15,289 nt of DNA. Source: CAZCWX01 sp964502465. Lineage in GTDB: Bacteria > Desulfobacterota > Binatia > Bin18. The stretch lies in contig CAZCWX010000184.1 of NCBI GenBank assembly GCA_964502465.1, forward strand, positions 1-15,289. Direction: 5' to 3'. The notes under the pieces are model-generated. The model did no database searches, was not told the DNA's origin, and was given only the letters and a program-made list of their open reading frames with translations. Both the position numbers and the translations under genes were made by a program. Positions 1-4,524 of the stretch are shown in pieces. How positions within the stretch are numbered: the first letter of the stretch is position 1; each line of letters opens with the position of its first letter.

Positions 1-510
1 TTACCCGAACCTGAACGCGACATTTTTGATGATCTGGTACGCCAGCGGGGTGCGGTCGGCAACATTTTTCGTATCGCCGCGCACAGCCCACTGTTGCTGC
101 GCCGTATGCTGCATTTCAGCGATGGGTTGCGCAATCGCACCCAGCTCGACCCACGACTACGCGAGCTCGCGATTATGACTGTCGGCAGACTCACAGACTG
201 CGAGTATGAATACGTTCACCATCAAGCGCTTGCCCAGCGAGTAGGCGTGCGCTCCGAGCAAGTTGAACAGCTCGCGGCCTGGGAAACTAATCCCGCCTTT
301 ACCGAGCAGGAAAAAGCGGTTATGCGCTATGCAACCGAGGTCACGCAACATGTGCGTGTTGCAGACACCACCTTCAATGCCCTGCGCACCTTTCTCGATG
401 ATGAGCAAATCGTCGAGCTCACTCTGAATATTGGCTTTTACAATATGGTGGTACGTTTTCTGTTGCCGATGCAGGTTGATCTCGAACCTGAGGCCCGGAA
501 GCGCCCATAA
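1..510 (+). CDS. Carboxymuconolactone decarboxylase/AhpD-like protein, 5' end cut off
   Basis: The frame is open from base 1 and ends with TAA at 508-510, giving about 169 residues; the true start lies outside the window. An internal Met at 94 is unlikely to be the start, because the sequence before it reads as normal family N-terminus (PEPERDIFDDLVRQRG followed by an NIFRIAAHSP-like segment). The core has an LRELAIMTVGRLTDCEYEYVHH-type stretch, then AQRVGV, matching the CMD family helix with the conserved Glu and His. Only one Cys is present where AhpD enzymes carry CxxC, so AhpD peroxidase chemistry is unlikely. Family members act as small alpha-helical decarboxylases or oxidoreductases, often in aromatic or xenobiotic catabolism; the substrate here is unknown. 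It is convergent with the flavin oxidoreductase at 589-1707, with a shared hairpin between them. Confidence 0.85.
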   Translation, partial: LPEPERDIFDDLVRQRGAVGNIFRIAAHSPLLLRRMLHFSDGLRNRTQLDPRLRELAIMTVGRLTDCEYEYVHHQALAQRVGVRSEQVEQLAAWETNPAFTEQEKAVMRYATEVTQHVRVADTTFNALRTFLDDEQIVELTLNIGFYNMVVRFLLPMQVDLEPEARKRP

Positions 511-546
511 GCGAAATCGAAACACAATGAATGCTTCATCTGTGAT

Positions 547-569
547 GAGGCTGCGCATATTGCAGCCTC
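547..569. terminator. Hairpin between convergent genes, probable bidirectional terminator
   Basis: GAGGCTGC and GCAGCCTC form a perfect 8-bp stem around a 7-base loop. It lies between the stop of the CMD-like gene (510) and the stop of the LLM oxidoreductase (589, minus strand). No long T-run follows on either strand, so intrinsic termination may be weak; the position between converging genes is the main argument. Confidence 0.5.
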
Positions 570-588
570 TCTCATTACGCCCGCTCGC

Positions 589-1707
589 TTAGGCGCGTTG
601 AAAATACGGCAGGACGTGTTTGCCAAACAGCTTAATTGCGTGCATGGTCTTTTCATGAGGAATAGCCCAGAACTGCATCATGCACATAAACAGATCTAAT
701 TTGGCCTCCTTCTGAATACGCTCGATTTGTTTAATGCAGGTGTCAGGGCTGCCCACCACACACATGCCGTTGTCGATCATAAACTGCAGGTCCACCTTGC
801 GGGGATCTACCCCCTCATACTCTTTGATCTCGCGATTAGGGTCAGCGCTGATCTCCTCGAGGGTACGGCCAGATTTCCTGGCCTCTAACACTGGGGTGGT
901 TACCTGGAGGGTTGTGCCGACATACGACATGAAAGATCGCTCCGCTTCTGCTTGTGCCTGTTTATCGGTCTCGGCGCAGTGGACCAGAGAGAATGCCCCG
1001 GCCTTGTTATTGACAAAGGCTCCAGCCGGTTGGGCGGTCTTGAGCGCATCGCGGTACATTTGTACCCGTCTCCCCAGTTCCTCAGGTGACACTAACAAGG
1101 TAAAAGAGAGGAGGCCCAGTCCTTTGTGCCCGGCTAAGGCATGGGTGTCCTTACTGGTACAGGCTACCCACAGGGGGGGATGGGGTTTCTGAATCGGCAT
1201 CGGCACCACCGTGCGCTCAGGAATATCAAAGTAATGGCCTTTGTAGGAAAAGGTGCCATCTTTGCTCTTCCAGATGGTAGTGATGATATCGAGTGCCTCT
1301 TCCCAGCGTGCCCGTGTCTCATTGTGAGGAATGCCAAAACCTCCAAGTTCCTGGACGGTGATCGAGCGACCGGTTCCCACCTCGACTCGACCATGGCTTA
1401 AAATGTCGAGCGTCGCGACGCGCTCGGCGATGCGCACCGGATGGTTATATGGGAAGGGCAACAAGACGACAGCATGGCCGATACGGATCTTTGAGGTACG
1501 CTGGCTGATGGCTCCATAGAGCACCTCAGGAGCCGACGAGTGCGCAAACCCTGGTTGGAAATGATGTTCAACCGTCCAGAAAGAATCAAATCCCACCTCT
1601 TCCGCGAGATCGACTTGGGCCAGCACTTGATGGAACACTTCGTATTCCCGTTCGCGATGTTTGAGGGGGCTAGCGACTTGAATTTCGTAGAATATACCGA
1701 ACTCCAT
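589..1707 (-). CDS. LLM-class flavin-dependent oxidoreductase (luciferase-like monooxygenase)
   Basis: This is a 372-residue protein starting MEFGIFYEIQ. The frame is open 34 codons further upstream, but the ATG at 1707 has a strong Shine-Dalgarno (AAAGGAGGA, minus strand 1721-1713) and the family-typical N-terminal beta strand, so it is preferred. Family marks are the EHHF motif at residues 47-50, a conserved LPFPYNHPVRIAERVATLD-type segment and VGTGR near the phosphate-binding site of the TIM barrel. Members use reduced FMN or F420 to oxidise aldehydes, alkanesulfonates or other substrates; neither cofactor nor substrate can be fixed from sequence. The protein is about the usual length (330-380). 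It lies downstream of the broken toxin on the same strand with about 100 bases between, enough for its own promoter. It is a distant paralogue of the protein at 13649-14749. Confidence 0.9.
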   Translation of the reverse strand: MEFGIFYEIQVASPLKHREREYEVFHQVLAQVDLAEEVGFDSFWTVEHHFQPGFAHSSAPEVLYGAISQRTSKIRIGHAVVLLPFPYNHPVRIAERVATLDILSHGRVEVGTGRSITVQELGGFGIPHNETRARWEEALDIITTIWKSKDGTFSYKGHYFDIPERTVVPMPIQKPHPPLWVACTSKDTHALAGHKGLGLLSFTLLVSPEELGRRVQMYRDALKTAQPAGAFVNNKAGAFSLVHCAETDKQAQAEAERSFMSYVGTTLQVTTPVLEARKSGRTLEEISADPNREIKEYEGVDPRKVDLQFMIDNGMCVVGSPDTCIKQIERIQKEAKLDLFMCMMQFWAIPHEKTMHAIKLFGKHVLPYFQRA

Positions 1708-1735
1708 GATGATCCTCCTTTCGATTCTGTCGTGG

Positions 1736-1764
1736 AATATGCTTGAACTTGTCTGCTTGCGCAA
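1736..1764 (-). promoter_or_regulatory. Possible sigma-70 promoter of the LLM oxidoreductase
   Basis: On the minus strand TTGCGC (1764-1759) is followed, after 17 bases, by CATATT (1741-1736), about 30 bases before the ATG at 1707. Both boxes are only partial matches, so this is a candidate rather than a clear promoter. Confidence 0.3.
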
Positions 1765-1805
1765 TGTTCTCTCGCTTTGCCTCTCTAGACGATAACGAAG
1801 CGGCT

Positions 1806-2242
1806 TCACACATTCGGGGGAGCGAGCACTGGAATTACTTGTCGGTCATGACGACGATAGAGGCGAAAAGCCGAGTCGAGGGGTCAGGACCGTACAGTCG
1901 CCGTACAGTTCTGACAGTCGGACCAGACAGGCATCGGCGAGCGACATCAGTACCTTCCGGTAGCGGCGCAGCAGTTGAGTCACTGCTTGAACTTCCTCCT
2001 TAAGCCGGAACGGCAATGTAATCAACCCACGCTGGATGAGGCTGAGCAGCGCCTCAGGCTCCACGCGCGCACGCCGGAGCAGATACGCCGCCTCCGCCAT
2101 CACTGCCTCGCAGGTCACGAGCCCAGGCTTTAGTCGCTTGGTTTGCTCGCGTATCCATTGATGATGTTTTTTGATGATGTTTTTCGTCACGGTCGAAAAA
2201 AGCGACCAAGGGACCGGTGTCCACCATGACGGTCCCACTCAT
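1806..2242 (-). pseudogene. PIN-domain ribonuclease toxin (VapC-like), broken by two frameshifts
   Basis: Translation starts as MSGTVMVDTGPLVAFFDRDE with the first PIN aspartate at residue 8. The frame breaks at a 13-bp exact tandem duplication (AAAAACATCATCA twice, minus strand 2184-2159). Removing one copy gives HHQWIREQTKRLKPG and then CEAVMAEAAYLL (acidic E41/E46) and LADACLVRL (D99). A second break follows TVLT: four Cs at 1883-1880 instead of three. Removing one C gives LDSAFRLYRRHDRQVIP (D118) and a TGA at 1808-1806. With both lesions undone the span is 141 codons including stop, a 140-residue protein with all PIN acidic residues and a normal family ending. PIN toxins cleave RNA and are held inactive by a co-transcribed antitoxin; the start codon here overlaps the antitoxin stop by 4 bp. 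As written, the sequence cannot make the full protein. Confidence 0.85.
2159..2184. repeat. 13-bp exact tandem duplication inside the PIN toxin gene
   Basis: TGATGATGTTTTT occurs twice in direct contact (2159-2171 and 2172-2184). The unit itself is a TGA repeat plus a T-run, prone to slippage during replication. Since 13 is not a multiple of three, the copy shifts the toxin frame, and removing it restores continuous PIN homology. Confidence 0.9.
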
Positions 2243-2481
2243 TTGCCGAAGCCTTCTAGGTGCTTAGGGTTCGTAGCCAGGTCTGGCACGCCACTGTGGC
2301 CCGCGCCGCACAGATCTTGCGCGCGTTCGTAGAACGACGGTCGCTCGCTGCGCTGTGCCCCATTCAAACCTTGCTCCAGATATTCGCGGATGATAGCAGA
2401 CTTGCTTTTTTGACGGCTGCGAGCTTCGGCTTCTAGCCTTGCTACGAGCGCCTCGGGAAGCTTGAGAGAGATAGTAGTCAT
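2239..2481 (-). CDS. Ribbon-helix-helix (CopG-type) antitoxin
   Basis: This intact 80-residue protein begins MTTISLKLPEALVARLEAEA, a clear ribbon-helix-helix start: one short beta strand for operator contact, then two helices (about residues 9-20 and 27-40, with SKSAIIREYLEQGL). The C-terminal tail, DLATNPKHLEGFGK, is the kind that binds and blocks a PIN partner in RHH-PIN pairs. Such proteins repress their own operon and neutralise the toxin. Its TGA overlaps the toxin ATG (ATGA), the classical coupling of antitoxin then toxin. The toxin is frameshifted, so this gene may now be an orphan antitoxin. No good Shine-Dalgarno precedes the ATG at 2481, so the mRNA may be nearly leaderless. Confidence 0.85.
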   Translation of the reverse strand: MTTISLKLPEALVARLEAEARSRQKSKSAIIREYLEQGLNGAQRSERPSFYERAQDLCGAGHSGVPDLATNPKHLEGFGK

Positions 2482-2484
2482 GGC

Positions 2485-2523
2485 GTCAGAGTATTACACC
2501 ACTGCCAACACAACAATACTGAC
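2485..2523. promoter_or_regulatory. Imperfect inverted repeat in front of the antitoxin, candidate autoregulatory operator
   Basis: GTCAGAGTATT (2485-2495) and AATACTGAC (2515-2523) are inverted copies that differ by a 2-base insertion. They sit just upstream of the antitoxin ATG, where an RHH protein would bind to repress its own operon. On the minus strand the near arm contains TAATAC, usable as a -10 box. Assignment is by position and symmetry only. Confidence 0.4.
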
Positions 2524-2648
2524 GGATCTTCATAACGCTGGAAGCCGCTGCGAGCATGTCCAGGTTGCACCTGACACCTGCTTTTTCCTCTAGCCGCAAC
2601 AGCCTAAAATAACAAGAGGTTTAGAGAGTTCGTCAACAAGGAGCAATC

Positions 2649-3194
2649 ATGCATTACTTGTTTACCTGGACCACTGGCCAGGCGGAGGTCGATGCCATGC
2701 TTGGCCGGGCGATGTCGCGGTGGGAAAAGCTGGCCGCCCGCAGTGAATTGTATGTCCCTGAGGAATGGGAGACGCTCCTCCCACCAACCGCGTCTACTGA
2801 CACGGACATTCCTCCCACGTGGGCGACGACCTTTTACCAACTGCCGCACGCCGAACAAGTGATGGTAGCGTTCGCCTGGCTCCACTGGTGGCAGCAATCG
2901 ATGACTGAGGAGGAACCTGGCTTTGCAGGGTGGCTGCTGCGTGGTCCTGGTTTTGCCCTGAACCATGTGTCGTTCCTCAAGGTGCTGACACAACGGTGTG
3001 GAGGAGTCCTGGGAATACTCCATGGCTTGTTGGAAACTGTGGTCGAACGTGCCGGGGACTGGAACGGCGATCGAGAAGCGGGGCGAGAGGTAGGACAGTT
3101 GCTTGCTACCCTTGATAACGAGTACCGCTACAATATACATGACCGTGAGCTGTGGCACGCAGTGCTCCAACTCGTACAGGAGGGAGAAGAATGA
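2649..3194 (+). CDS. Hypothetical 181-residue protein coupled to the alpha/beta hydrolase
   Basis: I do not recognise the family. The start is well supported: AAGGAG lies 5 bases before the ATG. The protein is soluble-looking, acidic at the end, and unusually rich in Trp and aromatic residues (WTTG near residue 7, FAWLHWWQQ near 74-82, GWLLRGPGFALNH near 94-106). No signal peptide or membrane segment is evident. The helical, aromatic-rich middle could bind a small hydrophobic ligand or a partner protein, but that is a guess. Its TGA overlaps the ATG of the following hydrolase (ATGA at 3191-3194), so the two are almost certainly translated together and probably work in the same process. Confidence 0.75.
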   Translation: MHYLFTWTTGQAEVDAMLGRAMSRWEKLAARSELYVPEEWETLLPPTASTDTDIPPTWATTFYQLPHAEQVMVAFAWLHWWQQSMTEEEPGFAGWLLRGPGFALNHVSFLKVLTQRCGGVLGILHGLLETVVERAGDWNGDREAGREVGQLLATLDNEYRYNIHDRELWHAVLQLVQEGEE

Positions 3195-4078
3195 ACAGGG
3201 CAGCATTTCAGTACCATTATGCAAACCTGGAGGGGGTACGCCTCCATTATGTGACACTGGGACGAGGGACACCCGTTCTGCTCCTGCATGGCTGGCCACA
3301 GACATGGTATGAATGGCGCTTGCTGATGCCCTTGTTGGCTGATGAGTACTGTCTGGTCGCACCTGACTTGCGCGGTCTCGGTGACTCATCGCGACCTGCT
3401 GCTGGATATGACAAGAAAACGGTGGCGGAAGACATCTGGCAGTTGATCCACAAGCATCTCGGATACGAGCACTTTATAGTGGTTGGCCATGATGTCGGTG
3501 CTGTCGTCGCCTTTCGACTCGCAGCCGATCATGCCGAGGCGGTCACCCATCTTGTGCTGCTTGATGTGCCGGTCATCGGCGAGCGGGTCGAGAGCATGGG
3601 TGGCTTGATCCCTCACGGGCAACTCCCGCGTTGGCACCACCTGTTCCACCAAGTAGTAGATTTGCCAGAGGCCTTAACCTTTGGCCGTGAGCGGCTTTAC
3701 CTGGAATGGTTTTTCAATTGGGGCACCGATCAAGCCGGTGTGTTCAGTGAGGCAGACATCAGTGAGTATGTGCGTGCCTATTCCCAGGCGGGAGCGATGC
3801 GAGCCGGGTTTAACATGTACCGGGCTGTGCCACAGGACATTGCGGATAATCACGCGACGCTGGCAACTGGGTTTAAGTTATCGATGCCTACTCTGGGATT
3901 GGGCGGTGGCGGTTCGCGGGGACGTGGAGACTTGGTGGTCGAGTCGCTCAGACGAGTGGCCCTCCACGCCGAGGGGGGCGCGATCGCCGACTGCGGGCAC
4001 TTTATTCCTGAAGAGAAACCGCAAGAGCTGGCCGAACGTCTGCGCACTTTTTTTGCGCAGGTCTCCCCTAACGCGTAA
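3191..4078 (+). CDS. Alpha/beta hydrolase, haloacetate-dehalogenase / epoxide-hydrolase type
   Basis: This 295-residue protein starts MNRAAFQYHY at an ATG overlapping the upstream stop and preceded by GGAGGG. An earlier in-frame Met at 3152 lies inside the upstream gene and is rejected. The oxyanion-hole motif is HGWP (33-36). The nucleophile elbow is GHDVG with Asp101, an Asp as in dehalogenases and epoxide hydrolases rather than the Ser of esterases. A second acid, Asp125 in LLDVP, lies 24 residues later, the spacing I recall for the Asp pair of fluoroacetate dehalogenase. The catalytic His is His270 in CGHFIPEEKP. The cap region has RWHHLFH (147-153) and a Tyr at 210, similar to halide-binding residues of fluoroacetate dehalogenases. 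The likely reaction is hydrolytic dehalogenation of a haloacid or epoxide opening, via an aspartyl ester, in the cytoplasm. Substrate is not determined. Confidence 0.88.
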   Translation: MNRAAFQYHYANLEGVRLHYVTLGRGTPVLLLHGWPQTWYEWRLLMPLLADEYCLVAPDLRGLGDSSRPAAGYDKKTVAEDIWQLIHKHLGYEHFIVVGHDVGAVVAFRLAADHAEAVTHLVLLDVPVIGERVESMGGLIPHGQLPRWHHLFHQVVDLPEALTFGRERLYLEWFFNWGTDQAGVFSEADISEYVRAYSQAGAMRAGFNMYRAVPQDIADNHATLATGFKLSMPTLGLGGGGSRGRGDLVVESLRRVALHAEGGAIADCGHFIPEEKPQELAERLRTFFAQVSPNA

Positions 4079-4226
4079 GCGTCGGGCTTCGGGCAGGTGG
4101 TCGAAGATCTGCAGTTGGGTCGAGAGAAGCAGATTGTGTCCGCGTTCAGTATAGATCGGGAGCAACGAGCGCTTCGGATCATGCCGGATGACTACACATG
4201 GCGCGGAAGAATCATGTGAGCCATTC
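4079..4226 (+). other. Gene-free stretch with an open frame continuing past the hydrolase stop
   Basis: After the hydrolase TAA the same frame stays open for 46 codons to a TGA at 4217-4219. The reading is rather protein-like (QVVEDLQLGREKQIVSAF, then RALRIMPDDYTWRGRIM). It has no good ribosome-binding site and only a GTG near its start. It may be the tail of a lost gene or chance; I do not recognise it. Nothing else is seen here. Confidence 0.25.
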
Positions 4227-4285
4227 TTGTGGTGCAGGCGTCCTCGCCTGCTGGGCTTGGTGCAGGCCAGAGGCCCGCACCACAA
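4227..4285. repeat. 59-bp inverted repeat with nested hairpins, possible dispersed palindromic element
   Basis: Outer arms TTGTGGTGC (4227-4235) and GCACCACAA (4277-4285) are perfect inverses. Inside lie GCAGGCG/CGCCTGC (4234-4240 and 4245-4251) and GGCC-AGA-GGCC (4265-4275). The nested-palindrome layout resembles small non-coding dispersed repeats of large bacterial genomes. It lies between a plus-strand gene and a minus-strand remnant, so it could also end transcription, though no T-run follows. Confidence 0.55.
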
Positions 4286-4295
4286 TAGCAGAGGC

Positions 4296-4490
4296 TCATC
4301 CCTGAGGTATCCACACGCGAAACGTCGAGCTGCGTCCGACTTCGCTCTCCATCTCCACTGTGCCCCCTAATAATTCCAGCATTCGCCGCACCACGTAGAG
4401 CCCTAATCCAGCCCCGTCGTAGCGGCGTGTCGAGGAGCTGTCCCCTTGCCGGAACAGCTCAAACATCACCGGCCGAACCGAGTACCGCAA
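4296..4490 (-). pseudogene. C-terminal remnant of a histidine kinase ATPase domain
   Basis: About 60 residues read FELFRQGDSSSTRRYDGAGLG followed by LYVVRRMLELLGG and a VGRSSTFRVWIP ending. This is the F box, the G2 glycine box and the last beta strand of a HATPase_c domain. The H box, N box and G1 box are missing and an in-frame TAG lies just upstream, so it cannot be a functional kinase. The SSSTRRYDGAGLGL style resembles the REC-kinase at 8786-9934 more than the adjacent membrane kinase, so it is not simply a duplicated end of its neighbour. The homology starts next to a short palindromic repeat at 4493-4510, which may mark the break point. A TTG at 4490 could serve as start but has no clear ribosome-binding site. 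Confidence 0.75.
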
Positions 4491-4492
4491 AA

Positions 4493-4510
4493 GCGACTAA
4501 AGTCGCGACT
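4493..4510. repeat. Short palindromic repeat at the edge of the kinase remnant
   Basis: GCGACTAAAGTCGC (4493-4506, GCGACT/AGTCGC arms) overlaps the perfect palindrome AGTCGCGACT (4501-4510). This motif style, with continuation TACACA, is reminiscent of small dispersed repeats in other uncultured-bacterium genomes. It lies where the kinase homology ends. Confidence 0.45.
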
Positions 4511-4524
4511 ACACATGCTGTCGT

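Noticed and set aside
1846..2238. The long minus-strand frame read as a separate 130-residue gene
   Set aside because: Only its middle carries PIN homology. Its first 24 codons overlap the toxin N-terminus out of frame and its last residues follow the second frameshift, so it is part of the broken toxin gene.
2604..3389. Minus-strand open frame of 261 codons opposite the hypothetical protein and hydrolase start
   Set aside because: The plus-strand genes have ribosome-binding sites, a 4-bp coupling overlap and a recognisable hydrolase; the minus-strand product has none of these.
4227..4510. CRISPR-like repeat region
   Set aside because: The repeats are inverted and differ from each other; there are no regularly spaced direct repeats and no cas genes.
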